Source: Candidatus Aminicenantota bacterium (GTDB lineage Bacteria; Acidobacteriota; Aminicenantia; S016-38). From it: a stretch of DNA of 64,000 bases. Location: contig JAMOUJ010000005.1 in the NCBI GenBank assembly GCA_027068075.1, positions 707,370 through 771,369 of the forward strand. The letters run 5' to 3'. This document shows positions 21,406 to 30,072 of the stretch, one piece after another; within the stretch, counting starts at the first letter, position 1, and each line of letters begins with the position of its first letter. Under the pieces are notes generated by a model, which was not told the origin of the DNA, ran no database searches, and saw only the letters and a program-made list of their open reading frames with translations. The translations under genes were made by a program, and so were the position numbers.

Positions 21406-21879
21406 ATGAGCGTTGAGGTGGGAAAGGCCGCTCCGGACTTCTGCCTGGTGGATCAGGACGAGGTCCAGCACTGTCTTGAAGATTACAGGGGGAAATGGGT
21501 GGTTCTGTATTTTTATCCCCGGGACAACACCTCGGGTTGCACCCGGGAGGCCCAGGGTTTTACGGCCCTCAAGGAGGAGTTTGAGAAACTGGGGGCGGTG
21601 ATCCTGGGGGTAAGCCCCGATTCTCCCAAAAGCCACAGGAACTTCCGGGAGAAGAAGGGCCTCACCATAACCCTCCTTTCGGATCCAGGGCATCAGGTGA
21701 TGGAAAAATACGGAGCCTGGGCCATGAAGAAATGCCGGGGGAAGGAAAAACCTGGGGTGATAAGGTCCACCGTCCTGATAGATCCCCAGGGAATAGTTCG
21801 CTTCCATTGGCCCAAGGTCAAGGTGGCGGGACATGTGGAGGAGGTCCTGAAGAAACTCAAGGAACTCCAGGGGAAATAA
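21406..21879 (+). CDS. bcp: Thiol peroxidase of the Bcp/PrxQ family
   Basis: Thioredoxin-dependent peroxiredoxin reducing hydroperoxides. The 157-aa protein has VGKAAPDFCLVDQD, the peroxidatic Cys in YPRDNTSGCTREAQGF, and SPDSPKSHRNFREK. The resolving Cys of the CxxxxC type is absent after the peroxidatic Cys; another Cys lies in MKKCRGKEKPGVIRSTVLID, where PrxQ proteins usually read MYGKxxxGxxR. It has a GGAGGG site and begins immediately after the rpiB stop. Confidence 0.93.
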   Translation: MSVEVGKAAPDFCLVDQDEVQHCLEDYRGKWVVLYFYPRDNTSGCTREAQGFTALKEEFEKLGAVILGVSPDSPKSHRNFREKKGLTITLLSDPGHQVMEKYGAWAMKKCRGKEKPGVIRSTVLIDPQGIVRFHWPKVKVAGHVEEVLKKLKELQGK

Positions 21880-21887
21880 GCCCTTCC

Positions 21888-23957
21888 GTGGAAATAGAGG
21901 GCATAGTAGAGAAGAAGATTTTTTCCTCGGATGATTTCGGGGTATTCCTCATTAACGCCTCAGGAGAAGAAGTAAAGGTTTCCGGACCCATCGCCCATCT
22001 CCAGGAAGGGGAAAGGGTGGTGCTCCGGGGAAGGTGGCGGACGGGGCCCTACGGCCGGGAGTTTTTTGTGGAGGAGGTCCTTTCAAGGAGGATAGGGGCC
22101 CTGGAAAAATTCATTGCCTCCTCCCCGGTAAAGGGCATAGGAAAGGCTACCGCCAGGAAAATAGTTGAAAGGTTCGGCGACGAAACGGTGAAGATTATCC
22201 TTGAGGAACCCCGGAGGCTGGAGGAGGTTTCCGGGGTAACCCGGGAAAGGGCGGAGGCCCTCCACCGCTTTTTCGTAAAGGCCGGAAAGGAAAGGGAAGC
22301 CCTGGTTTTCCTTATAGGACTTGGTCTTCCGGTGGGGATAGCCCGAAGGGTGGTGGAGGCATACGGCCCCTCTGCCGTCCAGGCGGTTAAGGAAAATCCC
22401 TACAGGCTGGCCCTGGAGTTTTCGGGAATAGGTTTTTCCAGGGCCGATGCCATGGCCCGGAGGCTGGGGTTTCCCGTCAATTCTCCTGCCAGGGCCTCGG
22501 CGGCGGCCCATTATTTTCTGGAGAAGGAGGCGGCCGCAGGTCATACCTACATGTTCACCGGGGACCTTCTTGAAAAATTGGCCTTCCTGGGCATTGACGA
22601 GGAGACGGCCCGGAAGGGCCTTCAGGATCCCATGTTTTACTCCTCCGGGGATAGGGTGGGTTTGAGAAAATACTACATGTGGGAGTCGGAGATTGCCCGG
22701 AGACTTCTTGAGAGGAGGCAGGCCTCCTTTCTTCCTCTGGAGGATCTATCGGAAGTTTTTTCCTCCGTGGCGGATAGTTTTGAGATAACCCTGGACGGGG
22801 ACCAAAGAAGAGCCGTGGAGACCGCCCTTTCCTCCCGCATGATGGTGATATCCGGCGGTCCTGGGACGGGAAAGACCACCATAATCAAGTTCATAGGAAT
22901 GGTGGCCCGGGCCTCGGGGTTAAAAATTAAATTTGCCGCCCCCACGGGAAGGGCCGCCCGGAGGCTAACGGAAGCCACGGGTTTTCCCGCTTCCACCATC
23001 CATCGGCTCCTGGAATTTGACCCGGAGACCGGCGCCTTTCGGAGGGATGTTTCCAGACCCCTGGATGCGGATTTTCTTGTTCTGGACGAGGTTTCCATGG
23101 TGGACGCCTGGCTTTTCAGGGCTGTGCTTAGGGCCCTTTCACCGGGAACCCGGCTTGTTCTGGTGGGGGACAAGGACCAGTTGCCCTCGGTGGGTCCGGG
23201 TAATGTCCTGGCTGACATCATTTCCTCGGGACTGTTTCCCTTGGTGGTACTTAAAAAAATATATCGCCAGAGGGAGGGAAGCCTCATTGCCCGAAACGCC
23301 CAGAGGATAAATCGGGGTCTTATTCCCTTCGTGGAAAAGGACGGGGAATTTGAGTTCTTCTCCTCCACCGATTACCTTGCCCGGGTGGTGGACCTGGCCA
23401 CCACCGTTCTGCCCCGCCGTTTCAACCTTCCGGCTCTGACCACGGAAATCCAGGTCCTTTCCCCCATGTACAAGGGGGAATTGGGGGTGGAGAATTTGAA
23501 CCGGGTTCTACAGGAGAAACTCAACCCGGAAGGCAGGAAGGTTAAGGTGGGGGGCAAAACCTTCCGGCTCGGGGATAAGGTTATGCAGACGGTCAACAAC
23601 TACTCCAAGGAGGTCTTCAACGGGGAAATAGGCCGGGTGGTGGAAGGAGGTGAGGAGGAACTGTGGGTGGATTTCTACGGAGAAAGGGTGATTTACACCG
23701 GAGAGGATGTGAAGGAACTCACCCTGGCCTACGCTGTTTCCGTACACAAGGCCCAGGGAAGCGAGTATACGGCGGTGATTTTACCCCTGGTGAAAACCCA
23801 CTGGATTATGCTTCAGAGGAATCTTCTTTACACCGCCATCACCAGGGCGCGCCGATATGTGGGTCTGGTGGGGGATTTTGAAGCCTTGAAACAGGCGGTG
23901 AGAAACAACCAGCCCCTCCGCCGCAGGACCTGGCTGGGGCTATTGCTGAAACAGTGA
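21888..23957 (+). CDS. recD2: RecD2-type ATP-dependent DNA helicase
   Basis: SF1B 5'-3' helicase that works without RecBC. The start is set at GTG 21888 (VEIEGIVEKKIFSSDDFGVFL), the normal N-terminus just after bcp; longer readings run into bcp. Helix-hairpin-helix segments (SPVKGIGKATARKIVERFG; RRLEEVSGVTRERAEAL) precede Walker A GGPGTGKTT near residue 323, the DEVSMVD Walker B, GDKDQLPSVGPG, and the C-terminal LAYAVSVHKAQGSEY motif. Length 689 aa fits RecD2. Confidence 0.94.
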   Translation: MEIEGIVEKKIFSSDDFGVFLINASGEEVKVSGPIAHLQEGERVVLRGRWRTGPYGREFFVEEVLSRRIGALEKFIASSPVKGIGKATARKIVERFGDETVKIILEEPRRLEEVSGVTRERAEALHRFFVKAGKEREALVFLIGLGLPVGIARRVVEAYGPSAVQAVKENPYRLALEFSGIGFSRADAMARRLGFPVNSPARASAAAHYFLEKEAAAGHTYMFTGDLLEKLAFLGIDEETARKGLQDPMFYSSGDRVGLRKYYMWESEIARRLLERRQASFLPLEDLSEVFSSVADSFEITLDGDQRRAVETALSSRMMVISGGPGTGKTTIIKFIGMVARASGLKIKFAAPTGRAARRLTEATGFPASTIHRLLEFDPETGAFRRDVSRPLDADFLVLDEVSMVDAWLFRAVLRALSPGTRLVLVGDKDQLPSVGPGNVLADIISSGLFPLVVLKKIYRQREGSLIARNAQRINRGLIPFVEKDGEFEFFSSTDYLARVVDLATTVLPRRFNLPALTTEIQVLSPMYKGELGVENLNRVLQEKLNPEGRKVKVGGKTFRLGDKVMQTVNNYSKEVFNGEIGRVVEGGEEELWVDFYGERVIYTGEDVKELTLAYAVSVHKAQGSEYTAVILPLVKTHWIMLQRNLLYTAITRARRYVGLVGDFEALKQAVRNNQPLRRRTWLGLLLKQ

Positions 23958-23970
23958 TCTTCCCGGCATG

Positions 23971-23998
23971 TTGACAAGGCAGGGGGAGTTGATAAAAT
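23971..23998 (+). promoter_or_regulatory. Promoter of the TonB-dependent receptor gene
   Basis: Perfect TTGACA (23971-23976), 16-bp spacer, TAAAAT (23993-23998), then eight bases to ATG 24007. The mRNA is predicted to start at or just before the start codon. Confidence 0.65.
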
Positions 23999-24006
23999 CT
24001 TCCACC

Positions 24007-25716
24007 ATGAGGAAGATAGTTTTCTTCGTTCTCGCCCTATCCCTTTCCCTGGCTCAGGAGACTAAGAGATATTACCTGACGGTGGAGGGAAAGGCTCCCC
24101 GGGCGAGTTTTCTCCCCACCACCGCCGTGGTCACGGTTCTTACCGCCGAGGATATAAAGAAGATGCCCTTCACCACCCTGGCGGAGATCCTTCAGTTCCT
24201 TCCCTCCCTTACGGTGGTGAGGAGGAGCCAGGCCAGTTTTGACCTTTCGGTTAGGGGGGCTTCCCCCAAGAGAACTTTGATTCTCCTTAACGGTATGAGG
24301 ATAAACGATCCCCAGAGCGAGCACTTCAACATGGAGGTACCCATCTCCCTCCAGCAGATAGAAAGAATTGAAATTTTCAAAGGGGGAACCTCCACCTTCT
24401 ACGGGAGTTCATCCGCCGCCGGGGGCATAAACATAGTGACCTCCTCCGGAGGAAATACCCTCTCGGCGGTGGCCGGTGAAAAGGGACTTTTCGGCTTCGC
24501 CGCCTCCGCTTCCCTGGGAAATTTTTCCCTGGGTCTTTCTTCCCGGAAAAGCCGGGGATATTACCCGGGAAGGGAATTTGACCTTCGGGATGTGAGCGCC
24601 CAATACACCGGGAAGAAGGCCCGACTCTTTTTCGGAGCCGGGGTCAAGGAGATGGGGGAGGCCAATTTTTACGCCCCCTATCCCTCCTGGGAGAGAATCG
24701 GAAGGTATGTTCTCTCGGGCAATCTTCGCCTTGGGGGGGTGGAATTGGGGTTGCTTTCCCGCACCCTGCGGGATCATTTCGTCCTTGATAGGGAAAGGCC
24801 TCTCTGGTATGAAAATCGCCATAAAAACTTCCTCCACTCCCTCCGGGCGGCGAAGAGGTTTTCCCTTCCCCGGGGTGAGATTACCCTGGGCCTGGAGGGG
24901 AATTCCGAGGGGATAAGGAGCGGCAGGCTGGGGAACCATCACCGGGAAAGTTTGGCCCTGGTGGGGGAATTCACCAGGGCTGGAGGAGGTTTCTCCCTGG
25001 ACCTGGGACTCAGGGCGGAGGTTTTCTCCGCAGGCAAACCCTTTTACGGATTCTACCTGGGCTATCAGAAAAGTCTGGGCAAGGCGTTTCTGATTTCGGC
25101 CTCCGTGGGAAATTCCTTTCGCCTTCCCAGTTTTACGGAACTCTATTACTCGTCCCCGGCCAATGTGGGGAACCCTGACCTTCGTCCGGAGAAGTCCCTC
25201 AGCGCAGACCTGAGCCTGGAGACCAGAACGGTGGCAGGGAGGGGGACGGTCTCTTTATTCTGGAGAAGGGATCGGGACCTGGTGGATTGGGTGAGGACGG
25301 GAATACACTCCCCCTGGAGGGCCGCCAACCTTGCCCCCATCCAGAGGTTCGGCCTGGAGTTTTCCTGGGGATGGAGGTGGAGAAGGGGAATCTTTTCCCT
25401 GGGCTTTCTCAGGACCTTCTTACATTATCGCATGGAGGAAACCCCGAAATACGCCCTGGCCCTGGATAAACTCAAACTAAGTTCTTCCCTGATTTTTTAC
25501 CTGGGGAGGATTGGATTTTCCTCCGCCCTTTCTTACAGGGAGATGGTCCTGGGTCAGAAGGGGATTTTCCTGAACGCCAGGATTTCCCTCCGCCTGCCCG
25601 GGAAAATCCGCGTTTTTCTCCAGGGCAGCAATTTGTTTAACACGGTAATAGAAGAAATCCCCGGGGTTAAAATTGAAGGCCGATGGCTTTCCGCAGGACT
25701 TCGCTTGGACCTATAG
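24007..25716 (+). CDS. TonB-dependent outer-membrane receptor
   Basis: Energy-coupled uptake channel for metals, cofactors or glycans. The start at 24007 gives a signal peptide (MRKIVFFVLALSLSLAQE). The plug domain follows: VVTVLTAEDIKKMPFTTLAEILQFLPSLTVVRR, VRGASPKRTLILLNGMRINDPQ, and IERIEIFKGGTSTFYGSSSAAGGINIVT. The barrel includes the FRLPSFTELYYSSPANVGNPDLRPEKS motif typical of BtuB/CirA types. At 569 aa it is short for the family, near BtuB. Substrate is unknown. Its stop overlaps nhaD tail to tail by 6 bp. Confidence 0.9.
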   Translation: MRKIVFFVLALSLSLAQETKRYYLTVEGKAPRASFLPTTAVVTVLTAEDIKKMPFTTLAEILQFLPSLTVVRRSQASFDLSVRGASPKRTLILLNGMRINDPQSEHFNMEVPISLQQIERIEIFKGGTSTFYGSSSAAGGINIVTSSGGNTLSAVAGEKGLFGFAASASLGNFSLGLSSRKSRGYYPGREFDLRDVSAQYTGKKARLFFGAGVKEMGEANFYAPYPSWERIGRYVLSGNLRLGGVELGLLSRTLRDHFVLDRERPLWYENRHKNFLHSLRAAKRFSLPRGEITLGLEGNSEGIRSGRLGNHHRESLALVGEFTRAGGGFSLDLGLRAEVFSAGKPFYGFYLGYQKSLGKAFLISASVGNSFRLPSFTELYYSSPANVGNPDLRPEKSLSADLSLETRTVAGRGTVSLFWRRDRDLVDWVRTGIHSPWRAANLAPIQRFGLEFSWGWRWRRGIFSLGFLRTFLHYRMEETPKYALALDKLKLSSSLIFYLGRIGFSSALSYREMVLGQKGIFLNARISLRLPGKIRVFLQGSNLFNTVIEEIPGVKIEGRWLSAGLRLDL

Positions 25717-27132
25717 GAAGAAGATCAGGGTTATCACCACGAAGGAGGTTACCAGGATGGGGAGGGAGTACTTGAGCATGTAGCCGAAGAAGGAGGGCAT
25801 TTCTATACCGTATTCCTCGGCGATGGACTTCACCATGAAGTTGGGAGCGTTTCCTATGTAGGTATTGGCTCCCATGAAGACCGCTCCGGCGGATATGGCT
25901 TCCAGGTATATCTTTTTGTGGAGGATGAGGTTGTGAATCGCTTGGTGTTCGGGAAGTCCGGGGAAGAATTTTCCCAGGGCGGAATTAAGGAAGGTCAGGT
26001 ATGTGGGGGCGTTGTCCAGAAAACTGGATAGGCTTCCCGTGGCCCAGAAGTAGTGGGCGGGTTCCTTGATGCTCCTTATGAAGCCGGCCAGGGCTCCGTG
26101 TTCCCCGGCCCTGAGAATGGCCAGGGCAGGAACCATGGTGGCGAATATGCCGGCGAAGAGTATGGCCACTTCCTTTATGGGGAACCAGGTGAACTCGTTT
26201 TCCTTCCTCACCTCCTTCCTGGTGGTGAGGAGGGAAAGGAGACCCATGAGGATGAGGATGAAATTTCGCACCTGGTCCTGAACGGTGAGTTCCACCCCCA
26301 GGAAAGAGAAACTACCTGCCTTCCAGTATCCGCTGAGGAGAACTCCCCCCACAATTCCCAGGAGAAAGAGAAAGTTGTGGGCTCCCACTATCTTCAGGGG
26401 GACCTTTTCTTCGTCTTCCTGGGGAGGGAGGTCTTCCTTTTTGTAATAATGCCTGTCAATCAAATAAAAAAGCCCCAGGAGAAACAGGGATTCCACCACC
26501 ATGTGGGGGATCAGGTGGAAGGTCCAGAAAAAGGGTACTCCGTGGAGGAATCCTAAAAACAGGGGAGGGTCCCCCAGGGGAGTCAGTGAGCCCCCTATGT
26601 TGGCCACCAGGAATATAAAGAACACTATCATGTGTTGTTTGTGCTTTCTATGCATGTTGGCCCTTATGAAGGGACGGATGAGGACCATGGCCGAGCCGGT
26701 GGTTCCTATCCACGAGGAAAGGAAGGTGCCCAGGAGAAGGAATAGAACATTGACCTGCGGGGTTCCCTTGAGGGTTCCCCTCAGGAGGATTCCACCGGCC
26801 ACGGTGAACAGCGCCCATAGAAGGAGGATGAAAGGTATATAGTCCAGAAGATAAATGTCCAGCAGGCTGTGTATGGCCCCGTGTTTGAAGGCTATGACGA
26901 AGGGAATGGCGAAGAGGAGACCCCAGAAGGCGGAAATCTTTCCGAAGTTGTGGTGCCAGAATTCAGGAGCCACAAGAGGGAAAATGGCTATGGAGAGGAG
27001 TATTCCCACGAAGGGTAGGACGGACCAGAGGGGAAGTATTTCCCCCAGTTTTTCCGCTCCGTGGGCCGTTTCAGCGGAGAAGGCAAAGGACGATAAAAGG
27101 AGCATTAATGCGATATTCACCAGTTTTTTCAT
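25711..27132 (-). CDS. nhaD: Na+/H+ antiporter, NhaD type
   Basis: Inner-membrane antiporter of the ion-transporter superfamily. The 473-aa protein has a cleavable N-terminal segment (MKKLVNIALMLLLSSFAFSAETAHGAEK) and about twelve hydrophobic helices. NhaD-type features include LFTVAGGILLRGTLKGTP, SSWIGTTGSAMVLIRP, FIFLVANIGGSLTPLGDPPLFLGFLHGVPFFW and GSLSSFLDNAPTYLTFLN. A promoter and CAGGAGG site precede it. It is the only ion transporter seen and suggests a sodium-rich habitat. Confidence 0.9.
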   Translation of the reverse strand: MKKLVNIALMLLLSSFAFSAETAHGAEKLGEILPLWSVLPFVGILLSIAIFPLVAPEFWHHNFGKISAFWGLLFAIPFVIAFKHGAIHSLLDIYLLDYIPFILLLWALFTVAGGILLRGTLKGTPQVNVLFLLLGTFLSSWIGTTGSAMVLIRPFIRANMHRKHKQHMIVFFIFLVANIGGSLTPLGDPPLFLGFLHGVPFFWTFHLIPHMVVESLFLLGLFYLIDRHYYKKEDLPPQEDEEKVPLKIVGAHNFLFLLGIVGGVLLSGYWKAGSFSFLGVELTVQDQVRNFILILMGLLSLLTTRKEVRKENEFTWFPIKEVAILFAGIFATMVPALAILRAGEHGALAGFIRSIKEPAHYFWATGSLSSFLDNAPTYLTFLNSALGKFFPGLPEHQAIHNLILHKKIYLEAISAGAVFMGANTYIGNAPNFMVKSIAEEYGIEMPSFFGYMLKYSLPILVTSFVVITLIFFL

Positions 27133-27161
27133 TCTTTTTCCTCCTGTGAGTTAAAGGTGAA

Positions 27162-27190
27162 AGGATAAGAAAAAAAGGCTTGAAAGTCAA
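27162..27190 (-). promoter_or_regulatory. Promoter of nhaD
   Basis: TTGACT (27190-27185), 17-bp spacer, TATCCT (27167-27162), then a ~23-nt leader with CAGGAGG before the ATG at 27132. Confidence 0.6.
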
Positions 27191-27240
27191 ACTTCTTCTG
27201 AATCGGTGAGGACCAGAGGTTTCCAGGTGCCTTTGGAACA

Positions 27241-27274
27241 TAACCCCTTTAGATTCGTAACCCCTTTAGATTTG
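27241..27274. repeat. Two-copy 17-bp direct repeat
   Basis: TAACCCCTTTAGATTCG at 27241-27257 is followed at once by TAACCCCTTTAGATTTG at 27258-27274, differing at one base. It lies in the AT-rich gap between the nhaD and wecA starts, near an AT palindrome at 27287-27303. It may be an operator for wecA, but no protein partner is known. Confidence 0.6.
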
Positions 27275-27363
27275 GAAAAGCCTTTTTTATTTTAGTAAAA
27301 TAAATTTCCTTTGCAGGGCCTTTTAGGGCAGGAATTTTTTTAAAGGATTTTTGTGGTCGGATT

Positions 27364-28455
27364 ATGAGAGACCTTAGGCTGGACCTTATTTTAGGCTTGG
27401 TCGTTTTTACCTCGGTGTTAAGTTTTATCTTCACCCATCTCGTTCTAAAGTTAGCCCACCGGTTCAATGTCTTTGATAAGGTGGAGGAGCGGAAGGTTCA
27501 CAGCCGGAATGTTCCCCGCATCGGCGGAGTGGCCATATTTTTAAGCCTTTTTTCCGGAATCCTCCTGGGGGAGGTTCTTCTAAGGGAAATGTTCATCAGG
27601 CCCAATAACTGGAGGACCTTCGCCGCCTATCTGTTCTCCATTCTGGTTATCTTCGGCCTGGGTCTCCTGGACGATCTGAAGGGCCTGAACGCCTATCAGA
27701 AATTTCCGGTGGAGTTCGCCGTGGCCCTTCTTCTTTACTTCTTCGGATTCCGGATTGAGAGGCTTTCTCTGCCGTGGGGAGGGGGTCTTGAACTGGGGAT
27801 TCTGGCCCCGTTGGTCACCCTCCTCTGGATAGTGGGGGTGATGAACGCCATGAACATCATTGACGGCCTGGACGGGCTGGCGGCGGGAATTGCCCTCTTC
27901 GCTTCCCTGTCGGTTCTCATTATCTTCGTGGTTCACGGGCAGGTTTCCTATGCGGCGGTGGTGGCGGGGCTCATAGGGGCCATCCTGGGGTTTCTGCCCT
28001 ACAACCTGAACCCGGCCAGGATTTTCATGGGCGACAGCGGAAGTCTGACCATAGGCCTTCTTCTCTCCACTTTGACCCTGAAGAGTTCTCAAAAGTCCAA
28101 CCTTTATGTATCCCTTTCGGTGGCGGTTATAATTCTGTTCATTCCCATTTTTGACACCCTCCTGGCCATATGCAGGAGGGCCAGAAGGGGGGAGCCCCTT
28201 TTCGGAGCCGACGACGATCACATCCACCACCGGCTCTTGAGGAGACTGAAACTCCACAGACACGCCTCCCTGACCCTGGTGGGGATATCGGCCCTTTTCT
28301 CCGCCATTGGCACCGCCCTCAACTTCGTGGAGGGGGGCGTTAGGTTTCTGGTGATTATCCTAAGTTTCCTCGTGGGAATTCTCTTCTTTTCCTTTCTGGG
28401 TTACTTCAAGGATGTCCAGAGGGAGAATAGAGGAAATTCCTTTCCGCCTCCCTGA
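27364..28455 (+). CDS. Undecaprenyl-phosphate glycosyl-1-phosphate transferase, WecA/TagO type
   Basis: Starts surface polysaccharide by moving a sugar-1-phosphate onto undecaprenyl phosphate. The 363-aa protein has about ten membrane helices with family motifs KVHSRNVPRIGGVAIF, GLLDDLKGL, NAMNIIDGLDGLAAG, FLPYNLNPARIFMGDSGS, and the HIHHRLL motif near residue 285. The HIHH motif separates it from MraY. It stands at the edge of the polysaccharide locus. The 50-bp 3' overlap with rfbC is convergent. Confidence 0.93.
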   Translation: MRDLRLDLILGLVVFTSVLSFIFTHLVLKLAHRFNVFDKVEERKVHSRNVPRIGGVAIFLSLFSGILLGEVLLREMFIRPNNWRTFAAYLFSILVIFGLGLLDDLKGLNAYQKFPVEFAVALLLYFFGFRIERLSLPWGGGLELGILAPLVTLLWIVGVMNAMNIIDGLDGLAAGIALFASLSVLIIFVVHGQVSYAAVVAGLIGAILGFLPYNLNPARIFMGDSGSLTIGLLLSTLTLKSSQKSNLYVSLSVAVIILFIPIFDTLLAICRRARRGEPLFGADDDHIHHRLLRRLKLHRHASLTLVGISALFSAIGTALNFVEGGVRFLVIILSFLVGILFFSFLGYFKDVQRENRGNSFPPP

Positions 28456-28981
28456 GGGGGGGCCAGTGCCTGTCCTTTTCAGACAGGATGGGATTTTGAA
28501 CGGGCCAGGATATGCCTATTTCGGGGTCGTTCCAGATAATTCCCCTCTCGTGCTGGGGGGAGTAGAAATCCGAGGTCTTGTATAGGACCTCCGCCTCCTC
28601 CGAAAGGACGGCGAAGCCGTGGGCGAAACCCTCCGGAATGTAGAGCATTAATCTGTTTTCCGCCGAAAGGCGCACCCCCACCCATTTCCCGAAGTAGGGG
28701 GAACCTTCCCTCAGGTCCACCGCCACATCAAAGATCTCTCCCCTTATGACCCGCACCAGTTTAGCCTGGGCCCTCTCCCGTAGTTGGTAGTGGAGCCCCC
28801 GAATTACCCCCTTCACCGACCGGGAATGGTTGTCCTGGACGAAGTCGTCTTTAAGACCCAGTTTCTCAAATTCTCTTCTGTTGTAGGTTTCCATGAAGAA
28901 TCCCCTCTGGTCTCCAAAGGCGGTGGGTTCTATGAGGAGAAGGTCAGGAATTTCTAAGGGAATTAGATTGAATTTTCCCAC
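28406..28981 (-). CDS. rfbC: dTDP-4-dehydrorhamnose 3,5-epimerase
   Basis: Third step of dTDP-rhamnose synthesis. The 191-aa cupin protein has PTAFGDQRGFFMETYNRREFEKLGL, FVQDNHSRSVKGVIRGLHYQ with the catalytic His, VDLREGSPYFGKWVG and YIPEGFAHGFAVLSEEAEVLYKTSDFYSPQHERGI. The last 50 bp are antisense to the wecA-type gene. RmlB and RmlD are not in the window. Confidence 0.95.
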   Translation of the reverse strand: MGKFNLIPLEIPDLLLIEPTAFGDQRGFFMETYNRREFEKLGLKDDFVQDNHSRSVKGVIRGLHYQLRERAQAKLVRVIRGEIFDVAVDLREGSPYFGKWVGVRLSAENRLMLYIPEGFAHGFAVLSEEAEVLYKTSDFYSPQHERGIIWNDPEIGISWPVQNPILSEKDRHWPPLREAERNFLYSPSGHP

Positions 28982-28995
28982 GGTTCACCTCGCAA

Positions 28996-30063
28996 TCATA
29001 TTTCAAGGCTGGAATCGTCGCCTATCATAACCTTCAGTGCTCTGTTCACTTCGGAACCCTTCCTGATGGAGGCCCTTCTGCCCACCAGGGATTCCTCCAT
29101 CCTCTCCACATCCAGAATTTCGGTTTCGGGGAGTATGACGGAATACTCAACGCAGGAGTTTCTTATACTGCATCCTTTCCCAATGCTGGTGTAGGGGCCT
29201 ATAAAGGAGTTTTCTACCACGGTATTTTTCCCGATGACCGCCGGTCCCCTTATCTTGCTTCCAATTATCCTGGCCCCTTCCTCCACCACCACCCGACCTT
29301 TGATACTGGAGTTTTCGTCCACATCTCCCAGGAGGATGGTTTCCTGAAGTTGGTCCAGGACCACCCGGTTGGCCTCCAGCATGTCGTCCTTTTTCCCCGT
29401 ATCCAGCCACCACCTCTGGAGGATGTGGGCTCTGACCTCCAGGCCCATGTTTATGAGTTCCTGGATGGCGTCGGTTATTTCCAGTTCTCCCCTCCAGGAG
29501 GGTTTTATCCTATCAATGGCCCGGTGGATCTCCGGGGAAAAGAGGTAAACCCCCACCAGGGCCAGGTTGGAGGGTGGGACCCGGGGTTTTTCCACCAGCC
29601 TCAGAATCCGACCACCTTCCCCCAGTTCCGCCACGCCGAAGAGATGGGGATTTTCCACCTCCTTAAGCAGGATGAGGGCGGATGGGGCCGTTCTTCGGAA
29701 TTCCTCCACGAAATCCTTTATGCCCGAACCTATCAAGTTGTCGCCCAGGTACATGACGAAGTCTTCGTCCCCCAGAAACCGAGAGGCGGTTTTCACCGCA
29801 TGGGCGAGGCCCAGGGGTTCTTCCTGAAGTATGAAGGTGAATTTGACCCTCTGGAATCCCCCCTCCAGGAGGCTTCTCTTTATTTCCTCGCCGGTTTCCG
29901 GGGCTATTATCACCCCGATGTCCTCAATTCCCGCCTCCAGGAGGTTTTCCACCACATAGTAGATTATGGGCTTGTTGGCCACGGAGACCAGTTGCTTTGG
30001 AAGAGAATGGGTCAAGGGCCTCAGTCTGGTGCCCTTCCCTCCGCTAAGGATGAGACCTTTCAT
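28996..30063 (-). CDS. rfbA: Glucose-1-phosphate thymidylyltransferase, long form
   Basis: Activates glucose-1-phosphate to dTDP-glucose. The 355-aa protein has LILSGGKGTRLRPLTHSLPKQLVSVANKPI (nucleotide loop), YLGDNLIGSGI, FGVAELGEGGRILRLVEKP and WLDTGKKDDMLEA. A C-terminal left-handed beta-helix of hexapeptide repeats (residues 250-355, SSIKGRVVVEEGARIIGSKIRGPAVIG) makes it the long RmlA type. Gap of 14 bp to rfbC. Confidence 0.92.
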   Translation of the reverse strand: MKGLILSGGKGTRLRPLTHSLPKQLVSVANKPIIYYVVENLLEAGIEDIGVIIAPETGEEIKRSLLEGGFQRVKFTFILQEEPLGLAHAVKTASRFLGDEDFVMYLGDNLIGSGIKDFVEEFRRTAPSALILLKEVENPHLFGVAELGEGGRILRLVEKPRVPPSNLALVGVYLFSPEIHRAIDRIKPSWRGELEITDAIQELINMGLEVRAHILQRWWLDTGKKDDMLEANRVVLDQLQETILLGDVDENSSIKGRVVVEEGARIIGSKIRGPAVIGKNTVVENSFIGPYTSIGKGCSIRNSCVEYSVILPETEILDVERMEESLVGRRASIRKGSEVNRALKVMIGDDSSLEI

Positions 30064-30072
30064 GGCTTTATT

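Noticed and set aside
21732..21887. N-terminal extension of recD2 reading through bcp
   Set aside because: The extension has no family similarity; the RecD2 N-terminus begins at GTG 21888, after the bcp stop.
27287..27303. Intrinsic terminator at the AT palindrome
   Set aside because: The stem is only A/T pairs and has no GC-rich hairpin followed by a U tract; it lies between two divergent starts, where no terminator is needed.
27364..28455. mraY for the WecA-type gene
   Set aside because: The HIHHRLL motif and location in the polysaccharide locus fit WecA/TagO, not MraY.
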